Assembly (NCBI RefSeq): GCF_003347205.1
Contig: NZ_QQBJ01000005.1
Span: 62,001-126,000 of the forward strand
Length of the DNA: 64,000 bases
DNA from: Mycolicibacterium moriokaense
GTDB lineage: Bacteria; Actinomycetota; Actinomycetes; Mycobacteriales; Mycobacteriaceae
Direction: 5' to 3'
Within the stretch, counting starts at the first letter, position 1, and every line of letters begins with the position of its first letter. Below the pieces are notes generated by a model. It had not been told where the DNA came from. It saw nothing but the letters and a program-made list of their open reading frames with translations, and did not search any database. Shown here piece by piece: positions 25,189 to 33,012 of the stretch. Made by a program: the position numbers and the translations under genes.

Positions 25189-26246
25189 TTCGCCTCCATC
25201 ACCGCGACGAGGTTCTGTTGCAGCGCAGGGCCGCTGGTGGCGTGCGCCAGCACCCGCTGAGCCGATCCGTCGAAGATGTGCCGTGCGGCGAAGCCGATGC
25301 GCTCCAGGCCCGCGGAGAACATCGGGTTGGCCGCCAGCGCGCCGCCCGACGGGTTGACCTTCGTCGACGACGGCAACCCGATCGCCTCGGTCAGGATCAG
25401 GTGCTGATGGGTGAACGGCGCGTAGATCTCGGCCACCTCGATCGAACCGGCGTCGCCCCCGGTGGCCGCGTTCGCCGACGCCTGAGTCGACGGCGACGTG
25501 GTCAGGTCACGGGCGCCGAGCACCGGCGTCTCGATGCGGTGCTCGATGCCGGTCAGCCAGGCCGGGTTCTGCCTGAGTTCGCGCGCCTTATCGCCCGCGG
25601 CCAGCACGATCGCCGCCGCACCGTCGCTGATGGGCGCGATGTCGTGGCGGCGCAACGGATCTGCGAAGAACGGCCGGTCCAGCAGTTCGGAGACCGACTT
25701 CGCGGGCTTCTCCGAGTCGGTGCGGTCGGCGGCCGCGAACGAGTCGAGGGCCACCTGCGCCATCTGCTCGGCGGTCCAGGTGCCCGCATCGAGGCCGAAA
25801 CGCGCCTGCAGACCTGCCATCGACACCGAGTCGGGCCACAGGGGCGCGACGGTGTACGGGTCGGTCTGCATCGCGAGCACCCGGCGCAGGGTGCCTGCCG
25901 ACGACTTGCCGAAGCCGTAGACCAGGGCGGTGTCCACCTCGCCGGTCAACAGTTTGATGTAGGCCTCATACAGCGCCCATGCCGCGTCCATCTCGACATG
26001 GGACTCGTTGATCGGCGGCACCGCCCCGATCGAGTCGATCGCCGAGATGAACGAAAAGGCGCGACCGGCAAGGTAATCCGAGGACCCCGAGCACCAGAAC
26101 CCGATGTCCTCCTGGGCCAGGCCGAGTTCCTCGTAGAGCTGGTGGAAACACGGCATCAGCATCTCGACGCCGTTGGTGGTGCCGTCGGTGCGGCGCACAT
26201 GCGGGGCATGGGCGAAACCGACGACGGCTACATCGCGGAAAGTCAT
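25185..26246 (-). CDS. ltp4: thiolase-superfamily lipid-transfer protein/aldolase Ltp4
   Basis: A 353-residue thiolase-fold protein, the length I recall for Rv3522. It has NPSGGALAANPMFSAG in place of the GGAxAxGHPxGASG thiolase motif. The nucleophile region INESHVEMDAAWALYEAY has no cysteine, and the C-terminal HATSGPALQQN has no CxG. Together with Ltp3 and the tandem DUF35 protein it probably forms a heteromeric aldolase acting on branched sterol side-chain CoA esters. It starts 12 bases after the DUF35 gene and its stop overlaps ltp3 (ATGA). Which of Ltp3/Ltp4 is catalytic cannot be decided here. Confidence 0.86.
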   Translation of the reverse strand: MTFRDVAVVGFAHAPHVRRTDGTTNGVEMLMPCFHQLYEELGLAQEDIGFWCSGSSDYLAGRAFSFISAIDSIGAVPPINESHVEMDAAWALYEAYIKLLTGEVDTALVYGFGKSSAGTLRRVLAMQTDPYTVAPLWPDSVSMAGLQARFGLDAGTWTAEQMAQVALDSFAAADRTDSEKPAKSVSELLDRPFFADPLRRHDIAPISDGAAAIVLAAGDKARELRQNPAWLTGIEHRIETPVLGARDLTTSPSTQASANAATGGDAGSIEVAEIYAPFTHQHLILTEAIGLPSSTKVNPSGGALAANPMFSAGLERIGFAARHIFDGSAQRVLAHATSGPALQQNLVAVMEAK

Positions 26247-26258
26247 CAGTCGGCCCCT

Positions 26259-27251
26259 TCAGAGGTGGTGCTTGTAGGTTTCGTACTCGGCGTCGGCTTC
26301 GCCGGTCGGCTTGAAGTACTCGATGTTGTCGATGCCCAGGCCCCATTCCTCCTTGGGCTTCCACACCGCCTGGACCCGCATGCCCATTCGCACCTCGGTC
26401 GCGTCGATCTCCGAAACCAGATGCAGGAACGGGATATCCGCGCCGTCGAGCAGCACGTAGGCGGCCACGTAGGGCGGCTTGATGCGCTGGCCCGCGAACG
26501 GGATGTTGATGATCGCGAATGTCGTGACCGTGCCCTTGTCGGGCAGTTCGACGAAGTTGTCCAGTTCCAGCCCGGTCGCCGGATCGGCCTCCTTCGGTGG
26601 GAAGTACACCTTCCCGTTCTCGCCGGTGCGCGCCCCGAGCAGCTTGCCCTCCTCCAGTCCGCGCAGGAAGGCGGTCTCGGGAAGTGAAGCGGTGTGCTGG
26701 ATCTCGATGCTGCTGGGCGTGATCTGGACAGTCACCGGTTCCCGGTCGTCGGGGCCGTCGGCCGCGGGTTCTTCGTCCTCGCCGAGCGCGAAGTGGGCGA
26801 TGTCGGTGATCGCGCCGACGGGCTCGTCGACCCAGTGCGCATGCACCCGGGCGCCGGTGCGCACGTGGTCGGACGAATCCGCGGCGACCGCGTGCAGCAG
26901 CGGGGTGTCGGCGCCGTCGAGTTTGATCAGCGCCCACGCGAACGGCCGGTCGCACGGCTGGCCCTCCAGCGGATGGGACTGCCACGTCCACGACATCACG
27001 GTGCCGACGCCGGACACCGGCACCACCTCGGTCAACGGCTCGTAGGTGACGGGGTCATACTCAGCGGGCGGAACGAGCACCCGTCCATCCGAACCGCGCA
27101 CGCCCAGGATGCGGCGCCCGCGCAGGGCGGTGAAGAACTGCGAGAGGAGCGGTCCGACTGAACGGGTGTAGTCGAAGGACAGCTTCAGCGGTGCTGAAAG
27201 CGGCTTCTCATGGGTGTCGATCTGCACCGGGCTGCTTTGGCTGGTGGTCAC
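26259..27251 (-). CDS. tandem DUF35 OB-fold acyl-CoA-associated protein (Rv3521-like)
   Basis: A 330-residue protein made of two DUF35 halves. Each has a start such as ILGVRGSDGRVLVPP and LLGARTGENGKVYFPP (about residues 48 and 205), an OB-fold strand set, and an acidic or Pro-rich linker near residues 155-170. DUF35 proteins usually carry a four-cysteine zinc ribbon before the OB fold. Here both ribbons have lost all cysteines. DUF35 domains bind thiolase-like aldolases (as ChsH2 does Ltp2), so this is the expected partner of Ltp3/Ltp4. GTG 27251 is nine bases from a KstR operator, and it leads the five-gene operon. Confidence 0.83.
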   Translation of the reverse strand: MTTSQSSPVQIDTHEKPLSAPLKLSFDYTRSVGPLLSQFFTALRGRRILGVRGSDGRVLVPPAEYDPVTYEPLTEVVPVSGVGTVMSWTWQSHPLEGQPCDRPFAWALIKLDGADTPLLHAVAADSSDHVRTGARVHAHWVDEPVGAITDIAHFALGEDEEPAADGPDDREPVTVQITPSSIEIQHTASLPETAFLRGLEEGKLLGARTGENGKVYFPPKEADPATGLELDNFVELPDKGTVTTFAIINIPFAGQRIKPPYVAAYVLLDGADIPFLHLVSEIDATEVRMGMRVQAVWKPKEEWGLGIDNIEYFKPTGEADAEYETYKHHL

Positions 27252-27259
27252 TGATCGAG

Positions 27260-27273
27260 TAGAACAGGTTCTA
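27260..27273. promoter_or_regulatory. KstR operator upstream of the DUF35-ltp4-ltp3 operon
   Basis: TAGAACAGGTTCTA is a perfect consensus match and a perfect palindrome apart from its two central bases. It lies eight bases from the DUF35 start and 61 bases from the divergent LLM gene, so both directions may be controlled. Confidence 0.9.
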
Positions 27274-27334
27274 GAAATAGTTTCAAGAACGGGTCGGAAG
27301 GCGGGCTAATGAACGCAGGTTCGGGGTGCTGGGA

Positions 27335-28366
27335 ATGAAGCTTGGACTTCAGCTGGGATATTGGGGCGCGCAGCCGCCCGAGAACGCGCCTGAACTGGTC
27401 GCCGCGGCCGAAAAGGCCGGCTTCGACACCGTGTTCACCGCCGAGGCCTGGGGTTCGGATGCGTTCACACCGCTGGCCTGGTGGGGTTCGGCGACCAGCC
27501 GATTGCGGCTGGGCACCTCGGTGGTGCAACTGTCCGCACGCACCCCGACCGCGTGCGCGATGGCGTCACTGACACTGGACCACCTGTCCGGCGGGCGGCA
27601 CATCCTGGGGCTGGGGGTGTCCGGGCCGCAGGTGGTGGAGGGCTGGTACGGGCAGAAGTTCCCCAAGCCGCTGGCCCGCACCCGCGAGTACGTCGACATC
27701 ATCCGGCAGGTCTGGGCGCGGGAGAAACCGGTGGCCAGCGACGGCCCGCACTACCCGCTGCCGCTGACCGGCGAGGGCACCACCGGGCTGGGCAAGAGCC
27801 TCAAGCCGATCACCCACCCGTTGCGTGCCGACATCCCGATCATGCTGGGGGCCGAGGGCCCGAAGAACGTGGCGCTGGCCGCCGAGATCTGCGACGGCTG
27901 GCTGCCGATCTTCTACACGCCGCGGATGGCCGACACCTACAACGAGTGGCTCGACGAGGGCTTCGCCCGCCCCGGCGCACGGCGCAGCCGCGAGGACTTC
28001 GAGATCTGCGCGACGGCCAACATCGTCATCACCGACGACCGGGCCGCCGCGTTCGCCGCGATGAAGCCCTACCTGGCGCTCTACATGGGCGGGATGGGCG
28101 CCGAGGACACCAACTTCCACGCGGACGTCTACCGCCGGATGGGCTACGCCGAGGTCGTCGACGACGTGACGACGCTGTTCCGCACCGACCGCAAGGACGA
28201 GGCGGCGACGGTCATCCCGGACGAACTGGTCGACGACGCGGCGATCGTCGGCGACCTGGACCACGTGCGCGAGCAGATCAAGGTCTGGGAGGCCGCGGGC
28301 GTCACGATGATGTGTGTGAGCGGTCGCAACGCCGAGCAGATCGAGCAGCTGGCCTCGCTGATCTAG
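27335..28366 (+). CDS. LLM-class F420-dependent oxidoreductase (Rv3520c-like)
   Basis: A 343-residue luciferase-like oxidoreductase whose start MKLGLQLGYWGAQPPENA matches my memory of Rv3520c. The barrel has FTAEAWGSDAFTPLAWW, LGTSVVQLSARTPTACAM and GGRHILGLGVSGPQVVEGWYG, the last being the flavin/F420-binding glycine-rich stretch seen in F420-dependent family members such as Mer. ATG 27335 is chosen to match that N terminus; GTG 27326 is possible. A redox role in sterol catabolism is inferred from the shared KstR operator. Its stop shares CTAG with the convergent acetoacetate-decarboxylase-like gene. Confidence 0.87.
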   Translation: MKLGLQLGYWGAQPPENAPELVAAAEKAGFDTVFTAEAWGSDAFTPLAWWGSATSRLRLGTSVVQLSARTPTACAMASLTLDHLSGGRHILGLGVSGPQVVEGWYGQKFPKPLARTREYVDIIRQVWAREKPVASDGPHYPLPLTGEGTTGLGKSLKPITHPLRADIPIMLGAEGPKNVALAAEICDGWLPIFYTPRMADTYNEWLDEGFARPGARRSREDFEICATANIVITDDRAAAFAAMKPYLALYMGGMGAEDTNFHADVYRRMGYAEVVDDVTTLFRTDRKDEAATVIPDELVDDAAIVGDLDHVREQIKVWEAAGVTMMCVSGRNAEQIEQLASLI

Positions 28367-29079
28367 GGAAGCACGGTCGCGTCGCCGAACGTCATGTCGA
28401 CCTGACCGATCGTCATCGACATCACCGCGCGCTTGGGCAGGCCGAGCGAAGCGAGTTCCTTGGCGACGGGGTGGTCGCCGAGCCGCAGCGTGACACCGCC
28501 GATGCGGCCGCGGACGGCGCTGGCGTGCTGTTGTGCCCGCGTCTCCCTGGTGATGCCGTCGAGGTGGGTGTAGCTGAGTATCGAGTCGGGCTGCGTCGCG
28601 TTCGGAACCGGCAGTCCGCGGCCGAATTCCATGGCCGCGACCAGTGAGCCGTCGATGCTGACGTCGAAACCGAACCGGCGGCCGTCCCGAATGGTGTAGT
28701 CCGCCATCACTTTCGGATAGCCCCAGATCTTCCTGCCCGCCTCCAGGGTGAACGCCGCGTCCACCATCATGTGGTGGATGAACGCGCCGGCGTCGCCGAG
28801 CGCCCGCAGCCCACTGGCCGTCGAGCCGGGCGGATTCACCATGACGCACGTGGTGAACTCGTTGTAGGACCCGAGGTCGTTCTCGACGAACCGGGTGAGC
28901 AGGACGTTGACGATCGCGCGGCCGGGCCGGTGCTGGAAGACCTTGAGGCCGCTGTAGTCGATGAGCCGTTGGGCGGCCGCGGCGTCCACGGAGAACATGG
29001 CGCTGTGCACGTCGGCCTTGCGGACTCGCACCGGCATGGTGAGCACGGTGCCTGCGATCGTGTGCTGGGACTCGGACAT
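28363..29079 (-). CDS. acetoacetate decarboxylase-like protein (Rv3519-like)
   Basis: A 238-residue protein of the acetoacetate decarboxylase (ADC) fold. The segment RKIWGYPKVMADYTI corresponds to the ADC active site, where the first lysine forms the Schiff base; here it is Lys123. The neighbouring lysine that tunes its pKa is replaced by valine, so decarboxylation is uncertain and a different Schiff-base chemistry is possible. ATG 29079 is used; GTG 29088 is an alternative. It matches the position of Rv3519 in H37Rv. It converges with the LLM gene and lies just downstream of the lipoprotein gene on the same strand. Confidence 0.78.
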   Translation of the reverse strand: MSESQHTIAGTVLTMPVRVRKADVHSAMFSVDAAAAQRLIDYSGLKVFQHRPGRAIVNVLLTRFVENDLGSYNEFTTCVMVNPPGSTASGLRALGDAGAFIHHMMVDAAFTLEAGRKIWGYPKVMADYTIRDGRRFGFDVSIDGSLVAAMEFGRGLPVPNATQPDSILSYTHLDGITRETRAQQHASAVRGRIGGVTLRLGDHPVAKELASLGLPKRAVMSMTIGQVDMTFGDATVLP

Positions 29080-29098
29080 GCGGGTCACTGTAGTTGGG

Positions 29099-29611
29099 CT
29101 ACCGCGGCAAATGGGGTCCGATCTTGCGGGCCAGGTCCACCGCGGCGTTGTCGGCAGCCTGGCCCGTCAGGGCGAGCACCGCGACCTGCACGGTGTTGGA
29201 GCGGCCCGCGGCGGCGAATTCGACCATGCCGCTGGCCAGTATCCGCATTCCGTCCGGTCCCGGTGCGCCGGCGTCGGGGAAGCCCGCTTCGGGCGGGGAC
29301 AGAACGTCGTCGACCGCGGTTCCCGGATTGCCGATCTCGAGGGTGATCGACTCGTAGGTGTCCCTGTTCTCCCACGTGCAGGCGGGGGCGTCGGGCGGGG
29401 CGCCGATCGGCCTGCCGTCGATCGGCTTGCCGAGCAGTTTGGCGATGTCGTCGCTGCCGATCAGCGTGCAGGCGTTGATGACCGACCCGGGCGTGGGTGA
29501 GGCGCTCGGCGCCGACGACGTGTCCGCGGCCTGCGGTTTGTCACCGCATCCGGCGAGGGTGAGGCACGCCGCGAGCACGGCGAAGGCGATGGCGGTCCGG
29601 CTGGCGATCAT
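29099..29611 (-). CDS. DUF3558 lipoprotein
   Basis: A 170-residue secreted lipoprotein. A basic start and hydrophobic stretch lead to the lipobox LTLAGC, with acylated Cys22, then a Ser/Pro-rich linker and the DUF3558 domain (ACTLIGSDDIAKLLG, PACTWEN; two conserved cysteines likely disulfide-bonded). DUF3558 lipoproteins are common in mycobacteria and have no assigned biochemical role. It is co-directional with the ADC-like gene (19-base gap) and divergent from cyp142 across 100 bases. Confidence 0.82.
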   Translation of the reverse strand: MIASRTAIAFAVLAACLTLAGCGDKPQAADTSSAPSASPTPGSVINACTLIGSDDIAKLLGKPIDGRPIGAPPDAPACTWENRDTYESITLEIGNPGTAVDDVLSPPEAGFPDAGAPGPDGMRILASGMVEFAAAGRSNTVQVAVLALTGQAADNAAVDLARKIGPHLPR

Positions 29612-29711
29612 GCGCGATCACGGTAATGCAGATCCGGAGTTTGACGCGTCGTCTAGATTCGCTTATCAACCGATGGAGGCAGGCCGCGCACGCGAGGAGC
29701 AGTGAATTCTG

Positions 29712-30908
29712 ATGACCGTTACCAGACCGGATGTTGACCTCACCGACGGCGACTTCTACGCAGGCGAGTCGCGTCCCATCTACAAATGGATGCGGGAGAA
29801 CGAGCCGGTGTTCCGCGATCGCAACGGCTTGGCGGCGGCGGCCACCTATGCGGCGGTGATCGAGGCCGAGCGCAACCCCGAGCTGTTCTCCAACGCGGGC
29901 GGCATCCGGCCCGATCAGCCGGGCGTCGAGATGATGATCGAGATGGACGACCCACAGCACCTGCTGCGGCGCAAGCTCGTCAACTCCGGCTTCACCCGCA
30001 AGCGCGTGAAAGACCTTGAGGGATCGATCATCTCGTTGTGCGACACCCTGATCGACGCGGTGTGCGAACGCGGCGAGTGCGACTTCGTCCGCGACCTCGC
30101 CGCACCGCTGCCGATGGCCGTCATCGGCGACATGCTGGGGGTGCGGCCGCAGGAGCGCGAGATGTTCCTTCGCTGGTCCGACGATCTGATGTACGCGCTG
30201 AGCAGCACGGCCGATCCTGCCGACATGCAGGTCACGATGGAGGCCTTCGCCGCCTACAGCGAGTACATGATGGGCATGATCGCCGAACGCAAGAGCGAAC
30301 CCACCGATGATCTGGTCAGCGTGCTGGTGCACGCCGAAGTGGAGGGCCAACAGCTCGAAGACCACCAGATCGTCACCGAGGTGCTGCTGCTGCTGATCGG
30401 CGGCGACGAGACCACCCGCCACACCTTGTCGGGCGGCAGCAGGCAGTTGATGCGCCATCCCGACCAGCACAAGCGGCTCATCAACGATCTGGGGATGCTG
30501 CCGAACGCGATCGAGGAGATGCTGCGCTGGACAGCGCCGGTGAAGAACATGGCGCGCACCATCACCGCCGACACCGAGTTCCACGGCACGCAGTTGCGCG
30601 AGGGCGAGAAGATGATCCTGCTCTTCGAATCGGCGAACTTCGACGAAGCGGTGTTCACCGAACCCGAGCGGTTCGACATCACCCGTTACCCGAACAACCA
30701 CCTGGCGTTCGGCTTCGGCACACACTTCTGCCTGGGCAATCAGCTTGCCCGGCTGGAGCTTTCGCTGATGCAGGAACGGCTGTTGAAACGGTTGCCGGAC
30801 ATGACGCTGGCCTCCGACGAGGAGTTGCCGCTGCGCCCCGCCAACTTCGTCAGCGGCCTGGAACGCATGCCGGTGACGTTCACCCCGGCCGAGCCGCTCA
30901 ACATCTGA
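29712..30908 (+). CDS. cyp142: cholesterol/cholest-4-en-3-one C26/C27 monooxygenase, cytochrome P450 CYP142
   Basis: A 398-residue soluble P450. The haem-binding loop is FGFGTHFCLGNQLAR (Cys near residue 340), the I-helix is LLLLIGGDETTRH, and the K-helix ExxR is AIEEMLRW. The N-terminal region through FSNAGGIRPDQPG and DMDDPxHLLRRKLVNxGFTRKRVKD closely follows my memory of CYP142A1. These enzymes oxidise the sterol side-chain terminus to the 26/27-carboxylate so that FadD19 can activate it. No KstR match is seen within the 100 bases upstream, unlike most neighbours. A short hairpin follows the stop. Confidence 0.92.
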   Translation: MTVTRPDVDLTDGDFYAGESRPIYKWMRENEPVFRDRNGLAAAATYAAVIEAERNPELFSNAGGIRPDQPGVEMMIEMDDPQHLLRRKLVNSGFTRKRVKDLEGSIISLCDTLIDAVCERGECDFVRDLAAPLPMAVIGDMLGVRPQEREMFLRWSDDLMYALSSTADPADMQVTMEAFAAYSEYMMGMIAERKSEPTDDLVSVLVHAEVEGQQLEDHQIVTEVLLLLIGGDETTRHTLSGGSRQLMRHPDQHKRLINDLGMLPNAIEEMLRWTAPVKNMARTITADTEFHGTQLREGEKMILLFESANFDEAVFTEPERFDITRYPNNHLAFGFGTHFCLGNQLARLELSLMQERLLKRLPDMTLASDEELPLRPANFVSGLERMPVTFTPAEPLNI

Positions 30909-30928
30909 ATCCAGCTGCCAAAAGCGTT

Positions 30929-30948
30929 CCTGCCCTTGCTCTGGCAGG
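30929..30948 (+). terminator. weak hairpin after cyp142
   Basis: CCTGCC and GGCAGG form a perfect six-base stem around an eight-base loop, 20 bases after the cyp142 stop. There is no U tract, so it may be a weak intrinsic terminator or just a 5' element of the cyclase gene that begins 13 bases later. Confidence 0.3.
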
Positions 30949-30960
30949 CACACTGTCGGT

Positions 30961-32295
30961 GTGGGTTCGGATCGTGTCCGGTACGCCCGGAACGGCGACG
31001 TTCGGTTGGCATACCGTGTCTTCGGCGACGGGGAGGTCACGCTCGTCTGGGTGCCCGGCTGGGTGAGCAACATCGACATGTACGACGATCCGACGACGCC
31101 CTTTGCGCCCGCCGTTGCGCAGCTGGCCCGTCGAACACGGCTCGTTGTCTGGGACAAGCGGGGGACGGGACTGTCGGATCCGGTGACGCGCGTTCCGCCG
31201 CTCGATGAGCGCATGGACGACCTGCACGCGGTCCTTGATGCGGTAGGAGCAGAACGCCCTGCGCTGCTGGGCGTATCGGAGGGCGGCCCGATGAGCGTGC
31301 TTTTCGCTGCGACCTATCCGGAACGGGTTCGATCGCTCGTTCTCTACGGCACCGCAGCACGATTCGTCAGTGAGCCGCCCGACTTCCCGTGGGGTGTCCC
31401 ACCGGACCAAATGGAAGTGGGTGCAGCAAACATCGACGAGAACTGGGGCACCGGTTTCCTCGCCGAACGAATTCTCGGGATCGCCGCCGACGTGCCGGGC
31501 GTGCGCGAGATGCTGGGCAAATACGAGCGCGCAAGCGCGAGTCCCACCATCGCGGCGATGCTGTGGCGATCCATCGCCGAGATCGACATCCGCGCGATCC
31601 TCGACACCGTCCGTACGCCCACGCTCGTCTTGGCGCGCCCCGGCGATCGAATGGTCTCAGTCGAAGCGTCGCAGGCCTTGGCGGCGGGCATTCCCGGCGC
31701 GGTCTTTCGCGCGCTCCCTCGTGGGGCGCATGCAGCCTTCGACATCGATGACTCATTTGCCGGGGAGACCCTTGCCTTCGTCTGCGGAGGCGACGAACCG
31801 GTAGTGGGCGAGCGGGTTCTCACAACGGTTCTCTTCACCGACATCGTGGACAGCACCGCCCAGGCCGCGGCCGCCGGAGACGCCCGTTGGCGACATCGAC
31901 TCGACGCCCATGACCAAGTTGTGGACCGGCTGCTGGCGAAGTACGGCGGACACCGTGAAAAGCACACGGGCGATGGGATCTTCGCGCTCTTCGACGGTCC
32001 CACCAAAGCGGTTTCCTGCGGTCTCGACCTGGTACCGGCCCTCGCGACCCGCGGCATCCGGATACGGGTGGGAGTCCACATCGGCGAATGTGAACGCCGC
32101 GGTGACGAGTGGAGTGGACTGGCCGTTCATACCGGCGCCCGGATCGGCGCGATGGCCGGTCCCGGCGAGGTCTTGGCGAGTCGGACGGTGCGAGATCTGT
32201 CCTCCGGCTCCGGGTTGGGATTCGAAAGCCTCGGCGGCCACCGCTTCAAGGGCCTCCCGGACGAGATCGAGGTTTTTCGCGTTACCGGTCGATGA
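30961..32295 (+). CDS. alpha/beta-hydrolase fused to class III adenylate/guanylate cyclase
   Basis: A 444-residue fusion. Residues 1-270 are an alpha/beta hydrolase with the nucleophile elbow LLGVSEGGPM (Ser near residue 103), WDKRGTGLS before it and GAHAAFD, with a candidate catalytic histidine, near the end. Residues 285-444 are a class III nucleotide cyclase catalytic domain: VLFTDIVDSTAQ carries the first metal-binding aspartate and KHTGDGIFALFDGP the second. No membrane segment is visible. This architecture is common among mycobacterial cyclases. It suggests that binding or hydrolysis of a small ester or lactone modulates cAMP production. The gene ends 14 bases inside the convergent nitroreductase. 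Confidence 0.85.
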   Translation: MGSDRVRYARNGDVRLAYRVFGDGEVTLVWVPGWVSNIDMYDDPTTPFAPAVAQLARRTRLVVWDKRGTGLSDPVTRVPPLDERMDDLHAVLDAVGAERPALLGVSEGGPMSVLFAATYPERVRSLVLYGTAARFVSEPPDFPWGVPPDQMEVGAANIDENWGTGFLAERILGIAADVPGVREMLGKYERASASPTIAAMLWRSIAEIDIRAILDTVRTPTLVLARPGDRMVSVEASQALAAGIPGAVFRALPRGAHAAFDIDDSFAGETLAFVCGGDEPVVGERVLTTVLFTDIVDSTAQAAAAGDARWRHRLDAHDQVVDRLLAKYGGHREKHTGDGIFALFDGPTKAVSCGLDLVPALATRGIRIRVGVHIGECERRGDEWSGLAVHTGARIGAMAGPGEVLASRTVRDLSSGSGLGFESLGGHRFKGLPDEIEVFRVTGR

Positions 32296-32935
32296 AGGTG
32301 ACGTTGTGCTCAACGGGGTTGCGCGGCACGTGTAGGTCGTTGGCGGGGAACGTCGGGTCCGGGTAGCCGATGGCGAGCCCGCAGAGGATCCGCATCTCGT
32401 CGCCGATCGGCAGATGCTCGCGGATGACGTCGGGGTAGCCCGCGACCGACACCTGCGCGCACGTGCCGAGACCGCGCGCGGTCAACGCCAGCATCAGCGT
32501 CTGCAGGAACATGCCCACACCCATCGCGTCGACGTGATCGAGGTCGCGGTGCATGCAGACGATGCCGGCCAGCGGCGCCCGGAAGAACTCCCAGTTGCGC
32601 AGCACCGCGATCCGCCGGGCCTCGGCGTCGTCCCTGGTGATACCCATCGACCCGTACACCAACGCGCCGAGTTCGCGGCGCATGTGCGCGAACGACTCCG
32701 GCAGCACGGGTACGGCAGGCGACTCGACCGCGGCCACCTCCAACAGCGCCTCGACGAGGCGGTCGCGCGCCGCGCCGGACGCCAGCACCAGGTGCCACGG
32801 CTGGATGTTCGAGTTCGACGGCGCCCGCATCGCGAGTGACAGCGCCTCGTCGACGAGGTCGAGCCCTACAGGCTTGTCTCGCAGAAACATCCGAGTGGAA
32901 TGCCGCTCGGAGATGGTCTCGTCCAAGTCGTACAT
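32282..32935 (-). CDS. nitroreductase family FMN protein
   Basis: A 217-residue FMN-dependent nitroreductase-fold protein. The N terminus has ERHSTRMFLRDKPVGLDLVDEAL, with the FMN phosphate-binding arginines, then RAPSNSNIQPWHLVLASG. The C-terminal part has GLGTCAQVSVAGYPDVIREHL and the family-typical LCGLAIGYPDP. The native substrate is not predictable. It lies beside the amine-catabolism permease but is separated from it by 77 bases, and it may belong to either group. Confidence 0.85.
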   Translation of the reverse strand: MYDLDETISERHSTRMFLRDKPVGLDLVDEALSLAMRAPSNSNIQPWHLVLASGAARDRLVEALLEVAAVESPAVPVLPESFAHMRRELGALVYGSMGITRDDAEARRIAVLRNWEFFRAPLAGIVCMHRDLDHVDAMGVGMFLQTLMLALTARGLGTCAQVSVAGYPDVIREHLPIGDEMRILCGLAIGYPDPTFPANDLHVPRNPVEHNVTFIDR

Positions 32936-33012
32936 ACCGTCGAGTCTGCGCTCACGGCAAAAGAACGTCAGGGTTTCGCGGAACTCTCACACCACGCGCG
33001 CGGTCCTGCTGT

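Noticed and set aside
29612-29711. Possible KstR site before cyp142
   Set aside because: No stretch fits AACNNGTT in the right frame with flanking T and A. TCTAGATTCGC looks superficially similar but fails the core.
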